Shown in pieces: positions 50,525 through 61,486 of a stretch of DNA of 64,000 bases. The stretch comes from Fagopyrum homotropicum (Eukaryota; Streptophyta; Magnoliopsida; Caryophyllales; Polygonaceae). Position 1 is the stretch's first letter; each line of letters starts with the position of its first letter. Location of the stretch: contig BSWB01000003.1 of NCBI GenBank assembly GCA_033239125.1, forward strand, positions 110,566,320-110,630,319. The letters run 5' to 3'. Under the pieces are notes generated by a model. It saw only the letters and a program-made list of their open reading frames with translations, searched no databases and was not told the DNA's origin. The position numbers were made by a program, and so were the translations under genes.

Positions 50525-52941
50525 CTATCCGCAGGGGCGGGGCTCTATAAGCGCAGGGGCAGTTACACAACAGAGGGTTGTGTAGAAGGTGTCGTCTAGA
50601 AAGCTTCCAACTATGGTTCTTCCTTTGGCTGGATCTTCTTCCTCCTTTACCAACCTGCTCAAGTGATCGGCCACAAGGTTCTCAGCCCCCTTCTTGTCCC
50701 GTATCTCCAAGTTAAACTCGCTTAGAAGGAGCACCCACCGAATCAACCTTGGCTTTGCTTCCTTCTTCGTCATGAGATACCTAAGAGCTTGGTCAATGAA
50801 AATGATTACCTTTACTCAAAGAAGATATTGCCTGAACTTCTCAAGTGCAAACACCACAACTAGCATCTCCTTCTCGGTGGTGGAGTAGTTTCTTTGAGCT
50901 CCATTAAGCGTCATCGAGGCATAATGGATGATGTGTGATGCTCTTTCATCCTTCTCTCCTAGGACAGCTCCTACAACATAATCGTTGGCATCACACATAA
51001 TCTAAAATGGCTTCTCCCAATCCGGAGACCGGATGATCGGTGCACTAGTGAGGCATGCTTTCAACGTGTCAAAAACTCTATTGCAATCTTCATCCACTAT
51101 GAAAGTGGCGTCCTTCTTGAGTAACTCACACAACGGTGCTGATATCTTTGAAAAGTCCTTGATGAACTGCCGATAAAAACCTGCATGACCTAGAAAAGAA
51201 CGGATTTCACGCACGTTAGTAGGGTAAGGTAAACTTTGAATAACATCAACTTTTGTCTTATCTACTTCTATCCCTTTTGAGGATATCACATGTCCTAGCA
51301 CTATTCCTTTTCAACCATGAAAAGACATTTTTCCGAATTAAGAACTAAATTAGTTTCTACACATTTTTCAAGAACAAGTTTTAAATGTCCTAGGCATGCA
51401 TCAAAACTATTTCCATGGACGGTAAAGTCATCCATAAAAACCTCAATAAATTTCTCTATATATTCAGAAAAAATACTTATCATGTACCGTTGGAAGGTGC
51501 CAGGAGCATTGCAAAGTCCAAATGGCATTCTGCGGTACACAAAAGTGCCAAATGGACATGTGAAAGTTGTTTTTTCTTGGTCTTCCGGAGCAATGACTAT
51601 TTGAAAATAGCCCGAATAACCATCCAAAAAGAAGTAGTAGGGGTGACCTGCAAGATGCTCCAACATTTGATCAATAAAAGGTAAGGGAAAGTGGTCTTTA
51701 CGCGTTACCGTGTTAAGTTTGCGGTAGTCAATGCAAACTCGCCAACCGGTTTGTGTCTTGCTCGGGACCATTTCTCCGTATTGATTCTCCACCATGGTGA
51801 TACCCCCTTTATTTGGAACCACTTGGGTTGGACTAACCCACTTACTATCCGAGATGGAGAAATCATGTCTGCTTGGAGGAGCTTCAATACCTCCTTCTTG
51901 ACCACTTCCATCATTGGCGGATTCAACCTTCGTTGAGGTTGCCTAGATGGTTTCGCCTCTTCTTCAAGGAGAATTCTATGCATGCAAGTGGATGGACTTA
52001 TTCCCTTGATATCCGCAATAGTCCACCCAAGAGCCGTCTTGTGCTCTTTCAAAACCTTCACCAATTTTTCCTCTTGACTGGTGGACACCTTGCTAGAGAT
52101 GATCACCGGTAAAATATTGTTGTCTCCTAGAAAAGCATACTTGAGGTGAGGTGGAAGGTCTTTCAACTCTATCTCCGGTGCCTGCACTATAGATGGAACA
52201 AGCTTATCGCTTGGAGTTAGTAAGGTGGGCCCAATGGCCAAAGTGGATATAGGGAGCCTCTTGTGCCCATCCAATTGGGCTAGGACTTCCTTCATGCTAG
52301 TTGTCAAGGCATATTCTGAAGTGTGAATGTCAATGTCATGCTCAATTATGTTTTTCAACTCATCCATGTCAGAAATATCAAAAACATCTTGCACAAAAGG
52401 TTCAATAATATCAATGGCACATAGGAAATGATCATCAATAGGGTATTTCATTGCATCATAAATGTAAAATTCAACTACCTCCCCATCAAATTCCATGGTT
52501 AATTTGCCACTAATATAGTCAATTTTAGTCATAGCAATTTTTAGAAACGGTCTTCCCAACAATATTGGTGCAGCATGTGAGTCATTTTCCATATCTATCA
52601 CAAAGAAATCAGCGGGAAAAATCATATTATCTACCATTACTAACTTCAATAATCCCTTTTGGGTAAACATTAGATCTATCAGCAAGTTGTACTACAATCC
52701 GAGTTTTAATTAGCGGCCCAATGCTAAGTGAATTATAGATGGAATAGGGAAGGACATTAATAGAAGCACCAAGATCAAGCATAGCTTTGTAAAAGCGGGT
52801 TTCCCCTATAACACAAGGAATGCTTACCATGCCTGGATCGCTATACTTCTTGGGCATTCGACGTTGAAGACGGCGGACACATGCTCGCTCACTTGCACCT
52901 TTTGCTTCCCCTTCAGCTTTTGATTCCTCTTGATGGTGCAA
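50525..52941 (-). pseudogene. Athila protease, RT and RNase H (copy 2)
   Basis: Protease: AMLDLGASINVLP (about 52790-52750), then after a frame change ILLGRPFLK (about 52565). RT: WRVCIDYRKLNTVTRKDHFP (about 51750-51690), YSGYFQIVIAPEDQEKTTF, and the catalytic VFMDDFTVHG (about 51430-51400), the FMDD form usual in Athila. RNase H: VGAVLGEKDERASHIIHYAS (about 50975-50915) and the tail [20 protein letters not shown] (about 50735). Stops and frameshifts break it near 52680, 51301, 51000 and 50815. Confidence 0.87.
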
Positions 52942-53061
52942 AGTTCCTTCAAGAAACGAGCATACTTAGGAATACTCTTCACTAATTTAAGGAGGGGATA
53001 TTTACCTCGCATTTAGAGGAAGTCTCAAAGAGATCCTTGTCCTAAATCACCCTTCTCTCCT

Positions 53062-53406
53062 TTAGTGCCTTAGGGAAGGGAGCCGGTGGTTTCTCAGCAT
53101 ACAAAGGTGAAAATCAGGACGGATGTAAGAATCTTTCTCAACAGAACCCTCTGTCGTCTTTTCCGCAGGGGTGGAAGGTTGCAGGGGCAGGGGCGGCTCA
53201 GGGGCTGTCACCGCAGGGGCGGTGACATCCAGCCCCAGGGGCGGCGTCTGCTCAGAAGCTGGCGCAGTTGCAGCCGCATGTGCAGCTGTGGGGGCGGCAG
53301 ACTCGTCAGAGGGTTTGTTCTTCACTTCTGTTGCTGGTTTCTGCTGGATTTGCTTCCCACTCCTCAATATTAGAGCACTAACATTCTCCTTGGGGTTGAC
53401 TACCAC
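53062..53406 (-). pseudogene. Athila gag-protease spacer containing GC-motif cluster (copy 2)
   Basis: An open stretch encoding an Ala/Pro/Thr-rich peptide (LGLDVTAPAVTAPEPPLPLQ). The DNA of this part is a run of GCCCCTGCGG-type motifs (53300-53163), including the near-palindrome at 53207-53226. The peptide is therefore a translation of the repeat, not a conserved domain. Confidence 0.65.
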
Positions 53407-53684
53407 TGGGAAGGCAAGTTTCCGGAGGATCTAGGTTCGATCCTTGTAATGGCCTCCACCATTTGCCTAACCTGTTTCTCAAGGTTCTTGATGCTGGATT
53501 ATGTAGTTTGGACATGGGTAGCAAAATGCTTAGTCAAAACCTGTAGCATATCCGCAGTGGATTGGAACTTACCTTGGCGGGGTTGCTGCTGCTGGTTTTC
53601 TTGATCCCTCCATCGAAAATTCTGTTGATCACGCCAATTTGGCATATAATTTTGCGCATATGGATCGTTCCTTGGCCTTTGCTG

Positions 53685-54545
53685 CTATTGTTGCCCATAT
53701 CCCAATGTGTTCACCTCAACATCGTCATCCTGGACTTGAGGGCACATATCCGTTGGATTGTATGGATCGGCACACACCCCACATGCCTTGAGTTGTTGTG
53801 GAGTTTCCATCAAAGTCAACCTTTTCACCATCTTCTTTAATTCAGCAATTTCAGTTGAGATCTCATTTCTCCCAAGATTGATAGCATGAACTCCTCTTTT
53901 GGAAGAAGTCCTTCCGAAATTCCGAGTTCCTTCAGATAGTTCTTGCATTTTCTCTAAAGCAAGGTCAGGAGTAGTGTTCAGAATATTACCTCCACAAGCA
54001 ACATCGACGATCCTCCTCTCATTATCAAGCAAGCCATTGTACAAGTACAAGACTAAATCTTGGGTAGAATACCCATGGAAAGGACAGCTGGATCGGAGTC
54101 GTGCAAAACACTCGAAATACTCGTAAAGAGTTTCGTCCGCCTCTTGCTCAATGTTGCTTATAGCTTTCTTCAAGCTATTGGCCTTCTTGGATGGAAAATA
54201 CTTCTCCAAAAACGCCTTATGGAGGTTCTCCCATGTGTCGATGCTACCGGACGGAAGATGGTAGTACCTATCATCCGCCTCATCCTTGAGCGTGAAATCG
54301 AATGCCCTCATCTTGATGTGCTCTTCGGTAATGTTGGTTGGCTTCATGCTCATACACACGGTATGAAACTTTCCTAGATGCTTGATGGGGTCTTCACCAC
54401 TTAACCCATGGAATGATGAGAGCAAGTGGATCAGTCCCGTCTTGAGCTCGAAGTTGACACCTTCCCCTATTGCCGGTATAGTAACCGCAAGAGGATGTTG
54501 GGTAAAGTCCGGCTGCGTGAGTTGGCGAAGGGTTCAGTCAGCCAT
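53685..54545 (-). pseudogene. Athila Gag relic (copy 2)
   Basis: It starts MAD at 54545, then hits a TGA at codon 4 (54536-54534). The frame then runs open through FELKTGLIHLLSSFHGLSGE, the Gag core WENLHKAFLEKYFPSKKA, SCPFHGYSTQDLVLYLYNGL and a degenerate zinc knuckle, CGVCADPYNPTDMC, to a TAG at 53687-53685. The knuckle has lost the usual His. Gag would form the particle; the early stop argues against function. Confidence 0.82.
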
Positions 54546-54703
54546 CTCTTCACGGAATCGTTTTTGTTTACGTTGCCGGATGTGCGTTCTCTCAATTTCT
54601 GGATCAAAAGGAACAAATCCGGAGTTAGTAGCACAGGTTTGAACCATAAAAAAGGCCCAAACTAATAATCAATAATCAAAAGGAAATAAAAACAAAATTA
54701 AAC

Positions 54704-54721
54704 TCCCCGACAACGGCGCCA
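54704..54721 (-). other. Primer binding site, tRNA-Asp type with one change (Athila copy 2)
   Basis: The minus strand reads TGGCGCCGTTGTCGGGGA, one base different from the PBS at 2217 and 59861. Confidence 0.85.
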
Positions 54722-54725
54722 AATT

Positions 54726-56489
54726 TGACGAGTGTTCGCTCCAAACAGTGTGTGTAAGCTTTAAATTTATATCCCAAGAAATATGCTTAAAACAAGGATG
54801 CGAACCCGCAGTGTACGGATAATTTATAGTAAAAGCAAGAATTCCGGGGTGTCGATCTCAGGGATTTAGGTGAAACTAAGCAAGTATAGGTTGTCAATGT
54901 AACTAATAACCACAAAAGCGATTAAAGCAATCAAAAGATGATAATAAGGTCAAATAAGGGGAAATGCGGATTCTAGGGAATAAAGCATCTAGTTGTGGTT
55001 CCGACTCAAGATCTCAAAGGATAATTTGGACAAAGTTGAGATTTTGCAAAGGGAAGGTGTTTCTAAAGTGGGAATAGATTACCGGGTACGTCTTACTACT
55101 CACAATCCCAAACCAAAATTCCTATTACCGGGTAAGTCTCAAGGTACTAAGGAAAGGAACTATAATCTCAAATCAACACACCACCTAAGGGAATAGAATC
55201 AACCTTTACCGGGTAAGTCTCAGGCTAACTCACAAAGATGGGATGAAGGCACACTCAAACCCCAATAAAGGATAAACCTTTATTACCTACACTTATGATC
55301 ATGGGTAAACAAACTAAGGAATCACCGGGTAAGTCTCATCCTAGGTTTGCATTGAACCAGAAAAGGTGTAACAAGAATTGGATTTGGCAAACTAGAACAC
55401 TTAACTCTCAGTTTCGGATCAGAAAAGGTCACCTTGGTCAGTCAAGTTCCACCCCGGCCGAGATGTTCATCGACTGAGCAAGGTACTCTAGGGTTAAGGT
55501 TAAAGACTCGAGCTTTCAGGGTCCTACTGGGATTAAGATCATTCTATCATCGTTTTTCCCACAACTTTCAGTCAATCAACCTAGAATCGCACAAAGAATT
55601 TAGCCACTCAGCATCATGAAAACAATAATCGAATATATGAGAAGGGAATGAATATTTGAACACAAAAACCTTAAGAACAAGGCTTCAATAACTGAATCAA
55701 ATAATTCACAAATCAGCGTTCCTTGAATCACAAATCAAACAAGACAATGAACCAAAAGGAATCTAAGAAAATCTTACAAACTCCTTCAAAAGTTATCTCA
55801 AAACTATCAATCTTCCTTCCTTCAATCTTCAAACCTTCCTTCAAACTTCCAGAAAATCCCTTAATTGCTGTGTAGAATATGGTGTAGCGGATGTGCTGAA
55901 TTGTAGAAAATCCAGCCCTTTTTGTAGGGGAATTATCTTCCAAAGATAATAATATCTTAAAAAGATAATATCCTATAAAATATATCATATATCTAAAATA
56001 TATCTCCCAAATATATGATCTTCCTTCCAGAAATCTAGCCAAAAAATATAAGATATCTCCTTCCAAAAATAAAAGATCTCAGCCAAAAGATATGATCTCG
56101 CCGGCGCCAAGGTGTTCGCCTCGGTCGGGGCGCTCCTCAAGATCACCTCGGTCGAGGTGACACTGTAGCTGACCGAGGTGAATCTTAGCTGAATGTGAAA
56201 TCTCTCAATTCTGGTCCAAAGTAAATCTTCTTCATTAATTCCTTGCTTCCTGAGTTCTTTTTTAAGCTCCAGAATGTAGCTCCTATGACCCCTTAGCTTC
56301 TTAGCTCCATTTTAGTCCAAAAACGTGCCATTTTACCTACATTTACATCGAAACTTGGTGTAGACCTCGATTCCCGTAAAGGTAGATGAAACAACAATAA
56401 AATCACATAATATACATCCATACATGCATATTTATGAAGATAAAGCGTCTAAACAAGTCCCAAAATATAGACTATAATACATGCTATCA
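54726..56489 (-). repeat. Athila LTR shared by two internal regions
   Basis: It begins TGATAGCATG at 56489 (minus) and ends near 54726 or 54733, about 1.76 kb. Upstream on the same strand is a purine tract with GGGGACAAGCAAGGGACAAG (56521-56502) and AGTATGGGG (56505-56497). Downstream is the PBS. Palindrome clusters: 56108-56182, including TCACCTCGGTCGAGGTGA at 56143-56160, and a weaker one at 55430-55480. A TATA-like CCTACAAAAAGGG lies near 55928-55916. Confidence 0.83.
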
Positions 56490-58030
56490 AAATACCCCAT
56501 ACTTGTCCCTTGCTTGTCCCCAAGCAAGTTTCAAATATTAAGTACAAGATAGAATGGATTATAAGTCTTAAAGATCAATGAAAAATATTTCAGAACATTT
56601 TTGGTGGTGTGCTCCACTCATAGATCACTCTAAGAGAATGCTTCATGGCAATTAAAATCAAAACATGATCAAAACATTTTATAAATATAGGAAAGTTGTT
56701 CATCTTTGCATAAAATCATAGAATGCATAATAAATCATAATCATCGAAATTAATCATGTATAATCCAGTTTAAACCACCAAGTCAATCAACAAGCTCGAG
56801 GTCTCAAGGGCTTCCAAAAGAGGTGAAGAAACGTGTAGGGGTGGGATGTATATAGGGAATGTGGTGCTAGAATCTGGGAAAAAGGATCTTACTTCACTTC
56901 CTTTGAACTTCAACATCTTCCACCAATAAGCTTTGCTTATTTTTACTTTTTTTTACTTTACTTTTTTGGGATGCATGGACAGAGGTGCACAATAACCGAA
57001 GCCTAGGAGATCAGCAATCATCAATTTCTCGAGATGCCTCAAACCCTTGATGCACATACCATCACCCGTTAGGAATATCGCTCAATCCGACTTTGGAAAG
57101 ACACAAACACCCGGCTATGTGAATGGTGCCGAGTTACTCATCATCATGATTGACTTCCCCAAACCTATTTGTTTCTTTCTAAACTTTCAGCCAACATCTG
57201 AACTTTTCTTTCACTTGCTTTTCTTCGCTTGCTTCCAAATTCCCGGATAGGTAAAGGGAGGCAAATATATATATGAGGTGCTAAAGCACGATCAAGAAGA
57301 AGAAGAGAAAAGAATGAAATGCCTTAATCATCCCAGGAAGAATGTGATAGAACTCATCATGTGGTGTCAACCTTCAAATTCAACATAATTTTGATAAAAA
57401 CAAAGTGTTAAACATGCCCAAATTTCAAATAAAGCATTTTGCAACTTGAACATATCATAAAACCTTTCAAACATATAAAGATTTCAAAATCAATCTGCAA
57501 ACAAAATCATCACTGAGGTCATATCCAGAAAAGCAGCACAAAAATCGTTTCAAAAATTCTCTCAGTTAAACCGCCTCGGTCGAGGTGTTCTAAGTCATCC
57601 GATGTGAAGTACCTCGTTTGGCCAGAATCATCCCGGACGAGGTCATACATTTTTTTTTCTTTAACCAGTTTTTGACGTTTTTCTCAATCAAATAACCTGT
57701 ATGCATGCATGTAATCTCAGATAAACACATAGAGCATAAAGAAAATCATAAATATCCTAACCAAGTCATACAAGCATACATAATGTCGAATAATACACAT
57801 AAATACCTCATACTTGGGACACATTATCCCAATGGGTCAAAATAAGTGTAAAAACAAGAGAACTCACCGGACATGCTGAGCTGCGTAATAAATAAATAAA
57901 AGAAAATCCATGCAAGCTCTAGTCTTGATCCTCTGGTGGTGGTGGATACGGGATGAAGGGATGCTGAGATGGGTCGAACGGATAACCCATAGTATGCTGG
58001 AACTGGATCTCCATCATCCGCCGCTGGTAG
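56490..58030 (-). mobile_element. 3' internal region of a second Athila (upstream of the shared LTR)
   Basis: The segment ends at a purine tract that abuts the shared LTR, so it is the 3' untranslated part of an Athila element reading leftward. It carries CCTCGGTCGAGG at 57574-57585, the same palindrome as the shared LTR. It is interrupted on the right by the plus-strand Athila LTR at 58031. Confidence 0.72.
57919..58030 (-). pseudogene. C-terminal end of an Athila 3' ORF (env-like), truncated
   Basis: The minus strand from 58030 reads YQRRMMEIQFQHTMGYPFDP, then a Pro-rich end (IPYPPPPEDQD) and a TAG at 57921-57919. Gln/Pro-rich C-termini are seen in the ORF after pol in Athila-type elements. 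Its 5' part is beyond the element inserted at 58031. Confidence 0.45.
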
Positions 58031-59854
58031 TGATAACAAGATTTATGAATTAGGATTAGGTAATCATTTAGATAGATTTCTCACTCATTCATGCACGTTT
58101 TGGCATTGGTTCATGACGTCTTCGCTCAATTCATGCACATTTCTAGAAAAGACGTCTACACTACCTTTTATCGGTTTTGCAGGTAATTCGGGGATCTATT
58201 GGACGTTAATCGATACATTTGAGGGCCAAGCCTCATGATGGTACACATCCAAAGCCTTGGAGGAGCATAATTGGATCAACAAAGGACACAAAGACCACCA
58301 TTGGTGCAAGCAATGGAGCAACTCATGGCTAGACGATCATAGCATGCTTCTGTTGAAGAAAATCGACCTACACCCAGGAAAATCGGCCGATTTTTTCCTC
58401 TGGGTCGATTTTTAGGCCTTTGACAGCTTAAGCCACGTGTCTCACGATCTCTTGTCCGTCCTTGCTCTTGGTGGAGAATATAAGTGGTCCTTCAGGTGGT
58501 TGCTGAGCATCTCTCCTCTCCCACACTCTCATTGACAGCTCATTTGATTTTGGAGAAAGATTGGAGAAGAAGAAAAGCTCTCAAAGATTGAAGGAAGAAG
58601 AAGAACACCATTCTAAGAGTTTAGAGAGTTTTTGAGTGATTTTGCAATCTTGGATTGAAGAACTATTTGCAAGGATTGTTAAGAACGTTTTAAATCTTCA
58701 TTTTAGAGTTTGTAAGTCTTGCTACAACTTGGATTTGGCTGAGATTTATTGATTTTGCTTACTCATCTTTCATTACTCATCTATGAACACCATGTATGCT
58801 TGTTTGATGATTTCGGATCTTGATATGCATATTATTGGCTAGTTTCTTGTGATTTTAGAGTGATGGATTGATGGTTATGGCTAGGGTGATGATAGGATGG
58901 GCTTATATGTCAGTTTAGGATGATTTATATGCACGAAACTCACAACAGAAGGAAAAATCGACCTGTTCATCAGATAAATCGGCCGATTTATCTGTAGAAC
59001 AGCCCGATTTATTCTTCTGTTGCTCTTTAAATGATAAATCTGCATGCTAGGGTGATTGGTTGTTTAAATCCTAGTGTTTATTAAGCCTAATTCGCTTAGG
59101 ATCACCTAATGCTATCAACCTAAGTGAAGGAAGAGATCTACCCGATGATTCCCTATCTTAGATACCTTAGAAGATGAATTCTAGGTAGTAGTGAGCCTAA
59201 TAAGCCGCTATTGGATTGAGTGTGCTAGGATTATTGCTTGAGATTTCCCTATTCCGAGACTTACCCGGTAAGGAGAGGGTTACCCTTAAGTAGCATCTAG
59301 TTTGTGCGAAATTCCTTACTCTAACCCCTTGAGACCTACCCGGTAATAGGAGTTTGATGCGGGATTAGTGAAGTGAGAGACTTACCCGGTAATCGCTTCC
59401 ATTAGTGAACATTCTTTCCCAACACCACAACTTGTCCTTAAAATCCTTAGAACCTTGAGTCCAATGCCATAACCGGAAATCTTGACCTCTAGAATCTATT
59501 TTTCTCTCTTGATCATACGCTTGTGCTTTGTGTTACTTACTCGTTTGCTAGCTTAATTTGTTAGTTGTTTTATTACTTTGCTTGACTTGTGATCTTTGTT
59601 TGATCACCACAAAAACCAACAAAAACATTGCGTTTTCCATTTTCCTTGTTCCTCATCTTATCTTAGTCTAGATCCACACTATCTTTGATCATTGCTTGAC
59701 TCGATCTCACCTTAGTCTTTGTGTTCGACCTCGGAATACTTACCTTTCTACAAACGTCCCGTACACTGCGGGTTCGCTAGGAGTTAGGATAAATATAACG
59801 AGTATAAATTTAAGACTTATTGCGTGCACATCACATCTATTCCTAGACGTAACA
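58031..59854 (+). repeat. 5' LTR of Athila copy 3
   Basis: It starts TGATAACAAG and ends CTAGACGTAACA, about 1.82 kb. A TATA-like AATATAAGTGG at 58478 follows a palindrome cluster at 58364-58415 (AAAATCGGCCGATTTT at 58379-58394). A second cluster, including the perfect 20-base palindrome GATAAATCGGCCGATTTATC, lies at 58951-59025. Several ACTTACCCGGTAA strings lie at 59261-59390, also present (inverted) in the shared LTR at 55.1-55.3 kb. Confidence 0.86.
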
Positions 59855-59860
59855 AGTTTT

Positions 59861-59878
59861 TGGCGCCGTTGCCGGGGA
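59861..59878 (+). other. Primer binding site, tRNA-Asp type (Athila copy 3)
   Basis: TGGCGCCGTTGCCGGGGA, six bases after the LTR end, complementary to the tRNA-Asp 3' end. Confidence 0.92.
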
Positions 59879-59995
59879 CTAGGTCTAGATTGAGTCTATT
59901 TGTGATTGTTTATAGTGTAGATCTTTCTTGTTGCTTTTGATCTCTCTTTGGTGTGTGTCTTTGCTTTTCAGGACATCATCTCTCTCTTTAGGTGT

Positions 59996-61486
59996 ATGCG
60001 AAGATCTCGTGGCAAGGATTTAGCTCCATTCGATCCCGAACCGGAGAAAACCCTTCGATCTAGATCCAAGAACATCCGAAAAGAGAAAGAGATGGCCGGA
60101 AGAAACCTCCAAGCTGAGTTGGATGAAGCCTTAGAGCAAATAAGGCTAAGAGATGAGCTTTTGGAGGAAGAAAGGAGACTTGCCAATGAGAGGCAAGAGG
60201 AAACTAGGAGGGAGATTGAGGAGATTAGGCAAGCCCTTGTTCAAGGAGAGCTTAATCGCCGACAACCTCCACCTCCTCCACCACCGGTGGAACAACCGCA
60301 GCCGGCGGCTAATGTTAGGGTTGTGCCCATTGCCATTGAAGAGCCACAAACCTTAGGGAGACGTATGGATCCGGCACAAAGAGCACACCGTCCGGGTGTG
60401 AACTTAGGAGATCCCGCAGCCCACAACTATGAGCTCCGCCCTCAAGTTCTACAAATGATCCGGCATAATCAATTTGGAGGGAAGGAAGGAGAGTCTCCTC
60501 ATCAACATTTGATGAACTACGAGATTTTGATGGAGACTCTTAGACCGCCAAGATTGGAGAGCAACAACCATAAGCTAAGGGCTTTCTCCTTCTCTCTTAA
60601 GGACAAAGCCTTGGCTTGGTATCAATCTATTCCGCAAGGGCGAGTTGGTACTTGGGAGGAGATGACAACCGAGTTTTTGACTAAGTTCTTCCCACCTTCC
60701 AAGACTACCGAATTAAGAGGGAAGATCAATGCCTTCGTGATGAAGGATAGAGAGAGTTTGTTCAAGTCTTGGGAGAGATTCAAAGACCTTCTCCTAGATT
60801 GTCCACACCATGGCATACCGAAAATTGAGCTATTGGAGATCTACTTCAAGGGACTTGATGAAGATAGCCAATTCAAGCTTCAATCCCTTTCCGGTGGGAC
60901 TTTCATGGAGAAGCATGTAGATGATGCTTGGGAGTTTGTGGAGAAGCAAGCTCTAGTGATTGAGAAGTACTCCCATAGGAAGAGTGAAGGGAGAAAGGCG
61001 GGAGCATATGAGGTGAGTGAGGTCACCATGAGCAACTTCAAGCTCGACGCCATCAACAACGAGCTAAAGTCCTTGAGGGAGTTGTGTGCTACAACTTTGA
61101 AGAGTCAAGCAACTCCTCAAGTGCTTCCACAAGCCAACCTATCTTCCAAGGAGGAGGATGTGAACTATATGGGAAGGGGCAACTACAACAACTACCAAGG
61201 CCCAAGGAACTTCAACAATAACCGGCAATTCAACAATTACCGGCCCAACCATAACCATCCCGGGTTTTCTTACTCTAACCCGGATGGAGCCTTGAACCCT
61301 CCCGCTTCTACAAGCACAACTCCACCACCAAGAGCTTCACAAGAACCTCCACCCGGATTCACTCAACCTCCAAAGGATAGAACCGAAATGATGTTTGAGC
61401 AATTGCTTGGAAGGTTGAGTGGTCTTGAGAGCACGGTGACTTCTATCTCAAAGGCTCAAAAGGTGTTGGAAGCACAAGTATTCTAA
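59996..61486 (+). CDS. Athila Gag (copy 3)
   Basis: 496 residues from MRRSRGKDL to a TAA at 61484-61486. An in-frame ATG exists 48 bases upstream (59948), but MRRSR matches the start of copy 1. Domains: a charged, coiled-coil-rich N-terminus (about 15-85), a Pro run (PPPPPPPVEQPQP), the Gag core (LAWYQSIPQGRVGTWEEMTT and FLTKFFPPSKTTELRGKIN), and an Asn/Tyr-rich C-terminus (GNYNNYQGPRNFNNNRQF). No zinc knuckle. It assembles the particle. The stop is in the same frame as pol; copy 1 has no stop there, so this is probably a CAA-to-TAA mutation rather than a natural terminator. Confidence 0.88.
   Translation: MRRSRGKDLAPFDPEPEKTLRSRSKNIRKEKEMAGRNLQAELDEALEQIRLRDELLEEERRLANERQEETRREIEEIRQALVQGELNRRQPPPPPPPVEQPQPAANVRVVPIAIEEPQTLGRRMDPAQRAHRPGVNLGDPAAHNYELRPQVLQMIRHNQFGGKEGESPHQHLMNYEILMETLRPPRLESNNHKLRAFSFSLKDKALAWYQSIPQGRVGTWEEMTTEFLTKFFPPSKTTELRGKINAFVMKDRESLFKSWERFKDLLLDCPHHGIPKIELLEIYFKGLDEDSQFKLQSLSGGTFMEKHVDDAWEFVEKQALVIEKYSHRKSEGRKAGAYEVSEVTMSNFKLDAINNELKSLRELCATTLKSQATPQVLPQANLSSKEEDVNYMGRGNYNNYQGPRNFNNNRQFNNYRPNHNHPGFSYSNPDGALNPPASTSTTPPPRASQEPPPGFTQPPKDRTEMMFEQLLGRLSGLESTVTSISKAQKVLEAQVF

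Larger units (their letters stand above)
48508..54721 (-). mobile_element. Athila-type internal region (copy 2), degenerate
   Basis: In minus orientation: PBS (54721-54704), gag relic, protease, RT, RNase H, integrase, and a 3' region with GGGAGGCAACCC (about 49119-49108), a string typical of the sequence after Athila integrase. It then runs through a GC-motif cluster (49070-48857) and a Pro/Thr-rich low-complexity segment to the Cassandra element. No 3' LTR is seen on the left side, so this end is truncated. Confidence 0.8.
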
